From positions 119,866,552-119,930,551 of the forward strand of contig NC_133897.1 of assembly GCF_964199755.1 (NCBI RefSeq): a DNA stretch of 64,000 nucleotides, written 5' to 3'. Both the position numbers and the translations under genes were made by a program. Source of the stretch: Larus michahellis. Its lineage: Eukaryota; Chordata; Aves; Charadriiformes; Laridae. Below the pieces are notes generated by a model. That model saw only the letters and a list, made by a program, of their open reading frames with translations. It was not told the origin of the DNA and made no database searches. Of the stretch, positions 48,291 to 63,300 are shown one piece after another. The stretch's first letter is position 1, and each line of letters begins with the position of its first letter.

Positions 48291-51200
48291 CTATGTTCAT
48301 GCAGATAACTTACATTTGTGAAAGGCACTTGCACGCTTGCCAGCTTTCAGTGAGAAATGATGTCGTAAGATCACAAAGGCACAATCTCTTTCTCAAGTAA
48401 AGTTAATGCAGCAACTTCCCTCTACGGCTTTAGCTATACACCTGCAGGATTTTTTTCTTTACATATGTGTTTTAAATCTTCTATTCTTTAATTTAGTTGC
48501 AAAACTTTACTAACTGGAAGATTTAAGTTGCAAACTTTCTTGTAATGCTTGGCTTTTTTAATCATAACACTTCAGGGAATGAGGAACTTGCAAATAGTTG
48601 TCTACCACACACCATCCTTCTGGGTTTTTCAAAGAGTTACTTGGTGCACTTCAGTGATTTGCATGTCCCCAGAAAAAATAATTTTCATGCCAACTGTACT
48701 CCTTGTTAAACTGAATTCAATAGCAAAGTTCCTATAGATTTAAGTACCCCAAGTTTGTAGTTCTCATTTGTGTTTTGATCTCTAAATTCATTGTACTGTG
48801 GAGATCGTATCACAGATCCAAAGTGTAAGCTTGTGGAAACAAACACACTGCAATTTCATATTACTTTTAATGCTGGCAACAAATATGTTGTGTTATATTT
48901 TTTTCAGGTTTTAAACATTACCTGGCTTTATGGGAACTCCTTTACAGGACTACTGAATTCTCCTCTGCATATATATGTATGTGTGTATATACACATACAT
49001 ATCTCTGTCTATCTCTGAGCAACCAACAGAGTAAAAGCTATGCACAAAGCCCTTGCTTCAGCATTTCCTAATTTGTAAATGATGAGCTACATAATCAGTA
49101 GTCTATTCAGAATGGCTTTCTCCTACTGAGTTTCCTAAAATAACTTATTTTTTAGAGAAAAATGGGAAAATCGGAAAGACTGCTGGGCAGACTGTGGAGA
49201 AAATTGCAGGAATATATGTAAATGCTGTATTCTGAAATGGCTGGGTTGGATCACAGACTGCCCGAAGGCTCTCTCGAGGTCCAGGTGCCTGTCCCCCTGC
49301 TCAGCCATCGGCTGTTTCCGGGTGACTGCAGCCATCCCTGTATGCAAAGGGATCTCCAGTGATGGGAGATGACCTGTTTCCTGACTACCACTTGGAGACC
49401 ATCTCATCTTCTCAAAGGGTGTTTTCTTAATTTGACTTGCTGGATTCTGCTGCATGATGGTATTTGATTACATTTTACTGTTTCTGTTTTGTATGGGAGC
49501 GTGCCAATCAGCTCCTCCTTTGAGACACTGCTCATAATAGCGACAAGTTCATTCATTGGATTTAAGAGTTTTATTTTGCCCTTCAGTCTGCTAATTCCTT
49601 TGCACTCTTAAACTTTACACTCAGAAGCTATTCAGACACTATTTTCTGAAATCATATTATCAATGGTCTGACTTTATCAGTGAACATTCACTCCTCAGTT
49701 CCTATATCAAGTCACTGAACTAGCTGAACACTCAGGGAGAGGCTTAAGTCTCATTAAGTGCAATGATACTTAAGCACATGTTTAAATGCTTTGATGAACT
49801 GAGGCCTAAAGCCTCCATATTGTTATTACACTAGATTAAGCCAGCAATTAAAATTTGCTGTTTGGAAAAAATGAGTTATTTCTGACATTGTTGTTAGGCT
49901 GAGCATTCATTTGAGCATACTCGCTACCATATGACTTGACAGAAATGCACGTTAAGTTCCCCCAGCACAAAGTGAAAATAAACGACAGCAAAAGGGAAGA
50001 CTCTTGCTTGTGGGCATTCTGGTGTTTCCAGAGTGTCTAGATCACAAGGTTTTGGAAAAATGTCTCTCCCAACCAGTCATGTATGAACGGGCGAAATAAG
50101 CCAGGAGTAGGTAAAAGAGTCGCTGTCATTGCCGTATTGAATTTTGTAGGTAATTCTGTATCAGATTACCTCTGACTGTATAGAAACCATTCCTCCTAAT
50201 GTCACTTGCTACATCATTTGAGCACAGGGTTTGTAACACACCTAGATTGATAAATCTCTTAGCTACGGTGTTCAAATAAACACATTCCCTACCTGTTTTT
50301 TTTTTTTTTTTTTTTTAATAGCTTCTTAGTGCCTGGTTATACCCTGTACATTCACAGGGTGAACGCCTACACTCTCCAATTTTATTTTGTTTTGGTTCTG
50401 TTGAGCTCCATTTCAGATTTGAGAGGAATCCAAAAGGTAGGCGACGCTGTGTTGCTCTAGGCGCATTTTGGCAGATGTTGGCACAATTTCCAGGGCTCCT
50501 GGGGACTGCAGACCCCCTGCAGACCTGGGCAGGCCTTTCAATCCTTTCCACCTCCCTGGGCTGAGATGTTAGCTGGCTCACCTCATTTCCTAATCATGCT
50601 AATTCTTTGCTTTTCTGCTGTGCTTCCTATCTGGAGAGTGCTGTTTTTTAACTGAGTATCTTGAGTAGCAGTTGTTGCCTCCTTATATTTACTTTCTCTG
50701 CTTACAAATGACAGGAGCTGAAAACAGCTAAAAGGTGGACAAACAGATGTGAATCGTGTGGATACAGACAGTGAGACAGGTAGGTGTAAGAAAGAAGATA
50801 TTGCGCATCTTGGATGAATTTGATCAACACCTCTTGGTGTGCCTTTTGATTTGTTACTGTGATGCCAAAGGCTTTAAGAGAGAAAAGAGGTTCCATCTGA
50901 TTATACCCACCTGACTAGCAGGGATTTTTTTACTAAATCAACAATACCTTTAATTTTGGATGATGTTTCCCTTCTAAATGCGATTAATACACCCAGTGTG
51001 AACGTGTAAGCGTTGCTTCATTCCTCCCTCCCTCACTGTCACAGCTGCACTGATGACTTCTTCCAGGAGGCACTAAATTCATTGTGAACTCACTGTGAAA
51101 ATTCACATGGCAGAGAGCTAGCGCAGTGAAAGGGACAGCAGCATTCATTGAGCTTGAGGTCAGTGTGCGCCAGACACTTTGCTTCCGTGGAAATGTATAA

Positions 51201-54200
51201 ATAGTGGTAAGATGATTTTATTTTTTAGGATGCCAAAAATAGAAGTGAGATCCAGCTACCTGGTAAGTGCTTCAGGGTAACGGCAAGTGCAGGATAAAGT
51301 CCTGCAGGATGGAACAGCCTCACGCCTGGCTTACGTCAATGACAGCACAAGGTTATCAGCACCATCAGCTGTCACTCAACACATCACAATCAGGCCAAAA
51401 AAGAAGGGATTCTTCTCCAGTTGTAAGAAAATGGCTCAGTGTGCGTAGTGGAAGCTTGGCCCTGTCAGATGCCTGCCACTTGTGATTGCCCATTTGCTTC
51501 ATCGTCGCAGCTATTAAGGTTCAAATATGAGTTCTCATTTGAGACTGACTGTGTGAAATGACAAGGAGAAACTCTCAGTGTCACAGTTATTTCACTGACC
51601 AGGGACTACAGCATCAGAAATGCCGGTTTGTGGCTCATGTCAGAACACAGTGGAAAGAGAAACCAGACTGGAAGTACAATCTTGTAAACACAGAAAAATG
51701 CAATTAATGGAAGCATTGCTTTGAGTTGAGCTGAAATCTCTGTTCCAAAGGTTTATAATCTTATAATCTAGTCCTGCTTGAATTCTTAGTCCCGAACTAT
51801 CTTCTATGTTTGTAGCAGTGGACTGGATGAAGTAGCTCATAACAAATTGAATGAAAAGTGTTATAAAATGATGGAGTTTCTGTAAGCTCCTCCTGCTCTC
51901 CTGGGCCAAAACCTCAGGAGGCATCAGGCGTCCTCTGTAAATGAATCATTCATCATGGAGCTTGCTCTTACTTTTATTTTTGGCACCCTAATAAATAAAA
52001 TCAATTTAACATTATTTACACAGGCAGGCTGCAAATGAAATGGTCTGGGCTGATTTATATAATCTGAAGATCTGGCCCATTATTATTTGCGTTAAAAAAA
52101 TCAATGTGGAAAGAATCCTCACAATTCTTGTAATTTCCCCAAATGAACTTAAATTATGAAGGGTGTGTGTGAGAGGAATTACAAAAGAAAGGAAGAATGA
52201 GTATCTTGATAATTAGTTTTGTCTCCTTCCCCCCATCCAGACTATCCTTAACATTACTTCTTTTTGAAGATGCAATATTAAAAATCCCCCAAACCACCCT
52301 GACTTAATCGTCCAGTGGAATTTACTGTACTGCGACTGTATAGTTTTATAGTGGAATCTACAGTGTGATCATAAACCAGCCCTGTTGTGTCCTAAATTTT
52401 ATGGCACAAAGATTGCTTGGAGGAATAACCCCTTTTGTTTGGTGCGTTGGAGCCCAGATTGCCATGACTGTGGCTCATGTTTTGTTCATGTGTATACATA
52501 TGTATATATTTTCACTTTCCGCTCTTTTTCATTTCTCTTGGAGCACTGAGGCTTTTTTTTTTTGCTAGTTTTAAATTTCTGCAGCAGGAGAGCTGAGGAG
52601 TTTGCTTTTTATTTTTTTTTTTCTTCTGTTTGTTCCCTGAACTCTTCTTCCAGTTTAACAAGTCAAATACAAAACACGGGGGGAATAAACATCCACATGA
52701 TGGTACCGTGCGTGATATCGCATCATTGATTGGATATACTGCATTGGAACATCACACAAAAGAGCCTGTAACGAAAAAAATTCAGTTGCCTGGAGCTTTG
52801 AGCTTTCAAATTAGGCTAAAGAGGTTCCCCTGATAACCAGCAGTGTTGAGGCTTTCAGTATTATTTAGCTGCCCAGGCATCAGTAACGGTTTTCAGGTAG
52901 AAGGGCCCGGAGAGCAAACGCGCCAGTAAGGTAACCCACCTGCCCACTCAATACTTTGGGATCAAAAAGCCTATCTAAAAATCTTCAGTTTGCCAAGCAT
53001 AACTGAGAGCGAATGCGACTCTTCCTTCTTCAACACTATCTCCGTCTGTGCAGCCTATTTTGCATCAAAAGATCCATTTGAAAGTAGAGATCCCTTAGAG
53101 CTAAATATTCTAAACTGACAGAAGAATTTCTAGTGGCACACCAGCCTAAAGCCATATTTTTATGAGGACATCACTTTCTATTTCTAAGCTTCAGTATGCA
53201 CTCATGCTTCCTCATCGCCAGGAGCCATGCCACATCAAGTTGCCTCCTCCCAGCTTTTATGTTTTTTTAATGGAGTCCGGTTTTCTGCCTAACTTATGGC
53301 TATGTCCCTGACAAATTGTCAGACACCTATGTCACTAGGACGGAGGTGTCCTGGTGCAGCACAAGCCACGAAGGACGTTGTAGGTGTCGTTAAAAAAATA
53401 GACGGGACATTTGTTTTTAAATCTGATTATTCTTGAAAGTTGGGAGGGATTTAAAAAAATAAAACAAACATGAAAAAAGAGACAATATGCAGTATTTAGT
53501 CCTTAAGTATAAGATATGAACTAGTAATAGATAAAAGCTTTAAGTTCACGGGCCTGATCCTGTATTGCTTGCCACCTCTCAGCGTTGGCTGTGAAGGGGA
53601 GCTGTGCTGGACCCTTGGCACCAGCAATGCTTTGCACCACTGCCCTTGGGTCGCAGTCTCCTTGGGGCAAGGCTCTCGACTCCTTCTACATCTTATTCAG
53701 CACCGAGCAGACTGCTTGCACTTAAAAAAACCCCTGCAATCACTTCAGTGTCTGGCTAGAGCCTGACAAGTCATACTGCTGGGTTTAAAGAAACAATAAT
53801 GGACCTTCCTCAATTTCATACCATGGGAAAGCACTGCTTTTACAGTAATGAAGCTCATTTTTTTTCCCCGACGAAAAGGCGTCAGGGTTTAGCCGCTCCC
53901 TCGCGGTGCTAGGGAGTTTAACATTCGCTAAAATATTCTAAAGGACTAGCACAGGATTTCAGTCCTAAAAATTCCACATCCATCAAAGAAGGTAGGAATT
54001 TTTATGTTAAAAGAAGAAAGATGTGCTGTTATAAGTCAGCAACTTAAATGCCTTTATCTATACAGCCTGCAAGACATCTGCAGAACATTCAGCAATTAAA
54101 TATGCCCCCAGCTGAACAATAATGTTGCTGCTTGGTCTGCATATAAATTAGAGTGAGTTAAGGGTGGGTGTTCAAGCTGGGCTCTGTTGTTGTCAATATC

Positions 54201-54359
54201 CTATGCCATAAGCTGCCCTTGAAATCACCCTGGAGTCAGCAAAGGACACTTGTAAAGGTCCCAGCCACACATTTCTTCCCCCCTCACCCCAATAAAACAG
54301 AGCACAGAACCTTGAAAGAGGGATAAGTACTAATCGTTCATCAACTTAGATAGCTTAGA
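48291..54359. other. Non-coding stretch, no gene seen
   Basis: AT-rich with a TATG/CATA near-palindrome at about 48966-49000 and a T21 run at 50296-50316. No recognisable gene. Confidence 0.6.
50296..50316 (+). repeat. T21 homopolymer
   Basis: An uninterrupted T run. Confidence 0.85.
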
Positions 54360-57300
54360 TTGTCTCTCAGCCTGACAAAATGCGTCTGTTTAAAAGGGAT
54401 GGAGAAAGAAGAAAGAGGGCATGGAGTATTTCACCTCCAGGTCCTTGCTCCACATGAGCACCAAGCCAGGCTGGGAGTGGCTGGAGAATCTCACCTCCCA
54501 CCCCAGCACCAGGGTTTTCCCAGGGGTGCCACCATGCACAGAGCTTAATTTTTAAGCTGCTGAACTCACTGCAGCTTCCCCTGCTAGCAATTTCAGTTGA
54601 AGGGCCAACAGACTGTGTTTTCTGCCCCCCAGCAAATGGCCTATCCAGCTGCGGTTTGGAGCTCCCAGGTGTGCGTGTGTGTGCATGTGGAGGGGCTGGA
54701 GAAAGCTGGCCAGAGAGGAGTTGCTTTTCTCCCACTGCGTCATTTCTGAGGGTGACTAGAGGATGCTGGCGCACCCAGCTACCCGTGGAATTTTTATTAG
54801 AAATATGTCTTTTCTCTAGTGCCTTCTGTGTAAGGATCCTGAAGTATTTTAAAGATGTTAAGGTATTTCATGAAGCTGCTGTATTGCTCTAGTGAGGAAG
54901 ACAACCTGAGGAAGGAAATATAGGTGCCCACTCACATGTACAGCAGCACCAGCTGCAGTTGCTCAAGGGATAACAGCCCCTGCTCTGGTCACTGGCCCCT
55001 CTCCTCTCCCAGAGGCCACCCCTTGCAGGAGCAGAGGTAGTGGAACAGATGCCTCTCCGTGGCTCCTCCGGGGGCTGGTGCAATGGTGTACGTCCATCCT
55101 TGTCCCCCAGGGAAGCACAGGCAGATGGAGCAGGGAGGGCGCTGGCGCATGATGCTTTCTGTGCCCCTGCTCAGAGGCAGGGACGGGGTGCATGGGTGGA
55201 GAGCTGGGGGCATGGACATCCGCAGCAGCAGGGGCGAGATTTGCCAGAGCTCATCTTTCACAACCCCAAGGCATAAACTTCTCGGCTGACTTACACCTTG
55301 CTTATGAATGTAGCATCTCTTTGCTTCCATTAAGTTGCCTTGAGATTAAAAAAAGGGCAAGGGGAAGAGCATTTGCCTGTTGGGGCTTATCCTCCCACAG
55401 AGCAACAAAGGCCACATTTGTACCTGAGAAAGAGAAACACTGGCTTGATCGTTGCTCACAGTAGTAACCTAGTGTGGATAACCTGGAGAGCACAAGAAAA
55501 CACATATCTACATGGCACAGCACCTTGCATGTTAACTGGGCTCAGGCACGTGTGGTTTTATAGTAAAAAATCCAGTTGGAGCTCTGTCTTCTGGGCAGAG
55601 CTTTCCATGTCACTTCTCAGCAGGAAAGAGCTACTTATTCTGTGCCTTGAATCTAATTTTAATAGTACCTTTCTTTATAGGCACTACAGAATATCTGTTT
55701 TCTTTCAGCAATTTTATGGCAACAAACAGCTCATACCTCTCTTTCTTTGTCAGCTTTTTTTTTCTTTTTTTTTTTTTTTTTTGGCTATTTAAAAAGAAGC
55801 CCTGAATTTAGCCTGGTACAAACAGCACTTGACTTGTTAGAGGTGATAAAATGGGATAAAGAACTCACAGTATGCAGGGTAACAGCCCTGCATGTCTTGG
55901 TAACCATATAAGCTTCTGGGAGAAAGGTACAGAAATATCCAGAAGCAGTAAATATAGTAAGGTATGCATAGGGCAACTACAGACCATTAGCTAGGGACCC
56001 ATAATGGAATATTGCCATCTTTAAAGGCATTTTTGTTTCTACAATTTTTATGACAGTTTTATGGCAATTCTGTAACTACTGTACTTCACTGCTTCACAGT
56101 GATTCCTTTTTATCTCTTGAGATTATTCCAGGGTGTTAGGATGTAATATATGGAGAAAAGAACAATCATTGCATAGCAAGCTACACATAAAAGAGTCATA
56201 TAATCAATTGCTCTGATGTCATAAAAGTCACAGTCCACTGATCTGATGTCACTTGATGGATTGGGACTTTTAATGCCTCATTTATGGCATTTAAAAAAAA
56301 AGGGGAAAGGGTGGTTATGTCAAAACACATGCCATTCTTAATGTGGCATTAACAGAGCTAAATGGGATGCAGTGATATTTATTTATTTGACCACAGAAGT
56401 GTGATCCAAATTCAGTGTTAACAGCATAGATGTGGCTACTTCTGTAATCTTTCAGAAACCAGTGGGCGAGGGCCAGGAGCAATGAATATTTCCTCCAGCT
56501 GAGGATCTCCTCCGATGTTTTATTTAGTAATAAAGGAACTAAGGGCTCAGCCATTACTTTGCCCCAGGTCAGGGGCAGCACATGACTGCGCTACCCAAGG
56601 AGCAGCCTGGGAGGCTGTGGCTGGTGGTGTTGCAGTCTGCTCCTGCTTCCGATGTGTTTTGACAAAGGAAATATCTCCAACTTGCCCTTTCCTTGCTTGC
56701 AGTAACCAGCACGTGGGGAGAGGAAGAGGAGCCGTGGCTGGAACAAAGATCTGCAAGTGTTTTCATGGGCAGAGCTGAATGGATGCAGCAGTCACACAGA
56801 GGTGGCTCTCCTCCCTTCACTGTGGTCCACGGCCAGGGAAAACTGTTTGAAAGGGAATATGTCATGGCCCTTAGTTTCCAGGTGAGACAGGACAAGGTGG
56901 GTCAAGTGGGGCCATAAGATTCAAGGCATCCATAGGTCACATATGGTTAGGATTTAGGGCTAGAAAACTGTCCTCTTTCAGTTTTTATGCTCCTGAGGCA
57001 AGAGGACCTTTGGAGGGCTGTGGGCTGGTACCATTTTCATGGTCATTGTATGATGAGAGGAGGGAGTATATTACTTTTTCAGGGCAGGAGCTTGAGGCTG
57101 GCATTTCCCATCCTGGCAGTCAGCCACGGCCCTCTACTGAAACACACGGCTGTTTCTGCTCAAACTTTTAACATGCTGGTCTTTGAAAGTGTCACTGACA
57201 GATTTCAGGGTCTGTGCATGCTGGGGACAGGCACATGTGCATGACGAGGGACAGCTCGTGAGGCCTGGGCTCATGGGACTTGTTTTAATTTTGACTCATG

Positions 57301-60300
57301 TTAAGAAGCTTTTCTTTGCAACCTAGAGGACTGCAAAAATAAAGTTACTCTTTAGCAAATACCACAGCGATGAAGTCACCACATACAAGGATGCTACGCG
57401 CAAGAGCACCACTACCTCGGTTTGCGATAGGCATTCAAGTTTTTGCACCTGGACAGGCTCAGGTCTGGAAAAAAACAACTTGAGTCATTCCCATGCAACA
57501 ATCTTGCTCATCCTGGCTGCAGTTAAAAGATGATCCTTGTCACATTGCCAGAGACATTATCACTCTTCTGCCAGTGCTGCTCCTAGCTCCCCTCTCCCTC
57601 CCCGCACCTCCCTTGCTCTCCAGCCTCCACTTTGCTTTCACTTCCTTGCCCATAAAGTCCCCTCAGCCTAAGAATGTTCCTTTTGGCTCAGCAAAAGCGA
57701 ACACCGTGCCCTTGGGAGCGTTTCAAGCAGGCTCTCCAGAGCATATCAACCCAGTGGTGGAGAGGGCCTGTTGGGGTCACAGACAGGTAAGATGAGATCT
57801 CCCCTCCTCGGTGGGATGGTGCATGATCCCACTCAGGGCCTGGTGCCTGCCAGCCTGGGAACAGAAGGTCTCACACACAGAGTGGGATCCTCTGACTTCA
57901 CTTGGAAACCTATTGAAGGTTCCCTGGGGAAAAGCAAAGGCGTTCGTGTTTGTGTTCTGGCACCATGAATCCTCCGAATCTCGCGAGCAGGGCTTTCGCC
58001 ACCACCAGAAGCCCCTGACAGAACCACCGCCTGGCGCTGCTCCGCATCTTCCCTGATATCCAGCATATTTTCTCCTCCTCAAAGGCAAAGTTCTAAGAGA
58101 AGCCAAGCCAAGGGATCCATTCCAGATATCTGTACTAGTGCATATTTTTTTCACCATCGTTTTTTAAAGTATCATACAGTCCCTTCATGTTGAAAGCAGA
58201 GTTAAGAGAACTCCAATTTCATGCCCTCAGGCCTGAATAAAAGAATAAAAACAACACAACATTTGCATCTGTTTAACAGGCTCTGTTCTAGAAGTCTCCA
58301 TGCAGGAAAAAAATATGGGGGGAAAAGCCCCATCACTCCAGGTTAAATGGAGCCATTCAGAGAGTACTGCGGTAAGGAAAGGCAGGGAAGAAAATTATTG
58401 TCATAAATGACCTCAGAATTCATGGCCTTACGATTGCAAACACAAAGTCTAAAAAGGTTACATTCTCTTGCTTCTCTGCCTACCCCCGATATCAATGAAC
58501 ATCAGCTAAAGGTGGCTGAAGAACCAATTTCATGCATCTACTGTAGAAGGAAATGAACTGAGCCAAGGGCAAAAATAAAATTATACAAATGTTATTATAG
58601 ACTAGCCTGCTTCTGTCCTAGTTTAATTCAAATTTCAGTGCTGCAGGCTTTGCTGCTGGCAGTAGCCTTCCTGAATAAATCAACATTTGCTTACATCTAA
58701 ATTATTAGAGAAACATGTGACTTTGTTTATTGTATAAATTATACGCAAGGTTAAAGCATTAACTGTTCAACGGGCTTTGTGCAGCCACACAATTGCTCCC
58801 ATCCCCCCCAAACCGTTCTCCCCCAAACACCATTTTGAGGACAAGCCATCCAGGGAGGGCTCTGTGGGGGCTTCCCAGCAGGAGCACGGCTAAAGGCACA
58901 ATTTCAGGGCCTTTTTCTCCATTGCATTGCCCTGGGGGGAAATAATTTACTGCCGAGCAGAGCACACAGGGGATGCAAAGCACCATTGTGCTGACTGGGT
59001 AGCGCTTCAGACCTAGTTTGCAGGAGCAGTCATGGCTGCAGGAGGTGATGGGGAGAGCGGCCTTCTGTGCCCAGGCACGTTTCCAGGTGGCAGGAAGACA
59101 TCTGCTGCTACCAAAAGTGTTGTGGTGGGTGGAGGTGTCTCCTTCTGCTATGGCCTGTCTTGCTGGGACCGTAGCAACCCAGGGGCTGGGACCACAGCAG
59201 CTTAGGGTCTCCATCGAGCTCGAGTGTGCGCGGGCCCCAGAGTCCCCGTGGGTTTTCCAAGCTTCATGCTGACCGCTGCTGAATTTCAGCTGGGAAGATG
59301 CTCATTAAGAAACCCAAGCTGCTTCGTCGCTGTCACCACGCACGTCCCAGCCCTGAAGGAGCCAGGGGCTGGTGGAGCAGCCAGAGCCCCGTCCCCCAGC
59401 TGCCAGCTCTGGGTCTGTGTAGTAACAGCTGGTACGGTCCCTCCCAACTGGACTCATTTTCCATAGCTGCGTTCCTTACTGCTCTCCAGCTGGTAAAAAT
59501 GGGATTTTGCTTTCCCTTGGAAACACTATCCTATTGCAAAGAAAAGCCCCGCTGTAGCAGTCTGAAGCACTGCGGTGGTATAACTTCAAACTGCAATATC
59601 TGGGATTATTGCTACAAAGTACTGAAGAACCCTCTTTTCAAAAGAAAGAGAGCAAAAAACCCCAAGGACTGCTTCTCCCCCAAAGCCAGTACCTCTCATA
59701 GACCAGTTGGTACTGTGCTTTTTGTCACAAGTATGTCACCATGTAGCAGCTGAGTAAATCTTTTCCACAAAGGTATCAAATGCTGCTAGCTCGGGGTCTA
59801 GGATATGGAATCCAAATATATGTCTCCTGGGTTCCTGCACTGAAATACTATCAGGAGGTTTCTGTGGCCAGACTGAACTGAATATTTTATTTACATTTCA
59901 TTTACACTTACAAATTAATATATACTTTCAGTGCTGTTAAAGGGCCATTGAACAGAGCTGTAGTTTTATATTCAGCAACAGGATGTAATTTCCCTATCAA
60001 TAAAATTGTTGTTTGTTTTTCTCTGCACTCGATTATTATGGAAATTTCACAGTTTCTCAGCTACAGTGATGTCTAGTGAAATGAGCAGGCCACTTATGTG
60101 GAATTTTTTTCAAGCATCCTTACTCTTTTCCATTTATGCTAATGTTATTTCATGCTAATAGCAGACTATATTTTGCTTTGATGCTATTAAAACCTGACTG
60201 GCTTGAGTAAAGGGAACATTTTTGTAACACTTTCTGGAAATGATATAACACAGTAAAACCATCTCCATTAAGAGTGTGCTTTTGCATGAGACTCTGCTTC

Positions 60301-63300
60301 CCCGCCCTTCAATCCAGAAACAGAGAAATCCTTTAGACGTAAATTAATTTCACTGACTCTTTTTCCTATTTTCATTCTTTGTAAATGATAACTTACTGTG
60401 TAATTTAGCTGTGCTGTGAGGAGCTCTTCTTCCAAGAGGAATTCGGGAAGCATATATTGTTTATCAAAGCCTGTGAACATGAGGTTTACAAATCCCATTA
60501 CCAAATAATGGGATTGGAGTTCCTATTTCAATTTTTATGCATCCTCTTGCAAAAATGTGCCCTCCTTCTCCCTCCAGAATAGCTGAGATCTTCCTTCTCC
60601 ATTAGACAGGGCTCTGTATTGTGATAACCTGTCCTGCTTTCCTTCTTCAGGGTTACCACAAACTTCAGCAGGGCTGTGCCCACAGAGCCAGACCATGACC
60701 TTCAAACACGAGAAAGTCACTTTCAGCCTGAAATGCAAACTTAAAGTGAACCCCAGCTCCATCACCCCTAATGTATATCAGATCTGTGAGAGGGGACTAG
60801 CTGATTGAAAAGACTCAGTGCAGAAAATGTAATTAATATTTAGGTGTTTCTAACTACAGAGTACATCTGTCTTCTGTAATTGCTCAGTTTGTGCCTGCCT
60901 TCGGAGCCTCCCCCCCCAGTGGCACTGAAAACAGTGCTGAGGAAAACGGGTTCAGGTTCCCCACACGCACCTCGCTGGGGAAGGTGCCCGTGAATCCCAT
61001 GGCTGTCCTAGGGGAGATGTCCCAATGCAAGCAAAGTCTTCCCTGGCCGCACACTGCTGCCTCTGAGCTCGTACACCGGGGAGAAATCTGGCACAGTGAT
61101 ATCTTCCCTCAGTCGGAAAATTTGCCTCGTCTGACTGACAAGCCCGGGCACCGAGGTCAGCTGGGAGGCCTGGCTGAACAGAAGGCTGTAATGAAGACAT
61201 TTTCTCTCTCCTGGCTGACCTCCTACAGCCGACAGATTTGAATAGCCTCTTCCCCAGCTGACAAAATGAAATACAGGCTAGCAGAGATCAAAAGCACTTA
61301 CTATTTATCTATCTAGTTATTCATAAAGTCCCCCATCACCATGGTATCTGAAAGCCTCCAATGAACCGGAGAGAGTTCCCTGGGGCCAAGAGCCTCCAGT
61401 CCTTCCTCACAGCAATCAAAATTGCTTCCTGAGAGTTTTTGTGTATTTTTTTTTTTCTTTCTCCTACTCAGAATTTTTATCCATTACAGCAGATCATTGT
61501 AGGGATTAAAGGGAAGATTGAATCAACCTGGCAAAAGGCTTTGGCCGCATTTGCATACACTCTCGGCTGGCTCCAGCGGTCTAGCTTCTGATCAAAACAC
61601 TTATTTTAAGTGTAAAAAAGTGTCTGAAAAGAGGAATTAAAAGTTCCCAACCACAAAGTCCTATATAAGAGGAAACTAACATAGACAAAACTACTACTTT
61701 AAGACCAAGACTGGACGTGTTTCACACACTGAAAAGACAGGTAAGCGCATGGATGAAATATTTTTACAAAAACATAAAGAATTTCCTGGTGAGAGTTTTC
61801 TCCTTTCTTGCGATTTGCACAGTGCTTTGACCGTTGGTCACACAAACCCAATAACTCATTGCTGTTATTTAGGGAAGGCAAATGCGTGTTAGGTGAGTGA
61901 CTTGGCAAGTGAGTCTCCCCAGAGATGGAGGCAGCAGCAGGTGGGTGTTGGTAGAGAAAGGTGGAAAAATCATCTGTTCTAACAAAGGATTTTAAACATT
62001 TTGGTCAGGAAAAAATGTCTCTGAACGTGTTTCTACTCGGTTAGATATTGTCCTGTTCTGTGCTCATTCTGCTCTCCCAAGTACGTCGGACCACACAAGG
62101 GTTGTGTGTTGTGGTACAGGCAGATAATGCCGGGCTCTATGCATTTGTCTGAACACTGGGGACTTGTGCCATGAGAAGAGTAGAGGGCATCACATAGGCC
62201 CCCAGCTGCCACTCCAGGCTCCTGCTGGCCATACCTGCTGGTCACCCCAGCCTCACCTAACCCACTGGCATCTCAGGGGTCATCAGCAGGCAACCGCATC
62301 ACACCGCTGCCTCGGCAGATCCTCTCTCACCCAACTTTGGTGCTGGCTACGGTGAGCAAAATACAGAGATGTTGGCATCTGGGTGCTTTCCCACAGCATC
62401 AGTAAATCCTGGTCTTCTCCTGTTATGCTGGGCATTGGGTTCATAGCTAGAGAAGACCTGACAAGGCCAATCACGCATCTTTGGAATCCAACCCTCTGTC
62501 TTGGCTCAAAACCCGACAACTTAATGTTATTGAAATTCTGTCTAAAATCTTCATGCTGGCCTGACACCAGGCTCTATAAGGCATCACCCTTTAAGTTGCT
62601 AGGATTAATCCCCCTGCATAATCAATGCTATTGAATAAATACAGTACCAACTCTAGCAATTCTTTTCATGGGTTTTACACATTAAGCATTTGTCTTAAAA
62701 ACCCAGCTCCTGAAGGTGTTGTTGCTTACGAATTTCAAGATCTTTTTAGAGAAAGTGTGAATAAAGAAAAAAATGAAAACAAAAAAGACTGTTTCTTTAA
62801 AAACATTCCTATAATTTTTTAAATTTTTTCATGACGTCTCAAAATCTGATTAATAATTTCTGAAAATCTGAATCATGATTACTGGACCCTTACTGCTAGC
62901 ATTACTAAAAATATCACAGCATCGATTTTTCCAAGCAGGCACTCCAGCTTTGCACAAAAGCAAATATATGTTTGGTATCTGATATCAAAGTTTGACATCA
63001 AATCTGATATCTACAAGGAAGTTTGGCTCTTGATTTTCATCTGCAGCCTGTTCTTCTTTCTCTGGTCTTCCAGTCTAAACTAAAAACTAAACCCAGGACT
63101 GTCAAGGGACTGCAAAATGGTCATCAGGTAAGACCAACTGATGAACAGCCTACTATGCCTTGGCATTGATGCTACTAGTTTCTTTTGAGACCTCAGGCAC
63201 GTTTTTTGATTGGTCTTTGCTCTGTTCCCTACGTGTTGGCCTTTTTTTACATCACTCTTCCGCTTCTTATCGGTATCATAAGACCAAATTCTTTATTGTT

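Noticed and set aside
48966..49000. TATG/CATA palindrome as a functional hairpin
   Set aside because: Alternating TATG/CATA simple sequence is self-complementary by composition.
54360..55530. Cluster of overlapping open frames on both strands
   Set aside because: No domain, no splice pattern and no preferred frame; moderate GC explains it.
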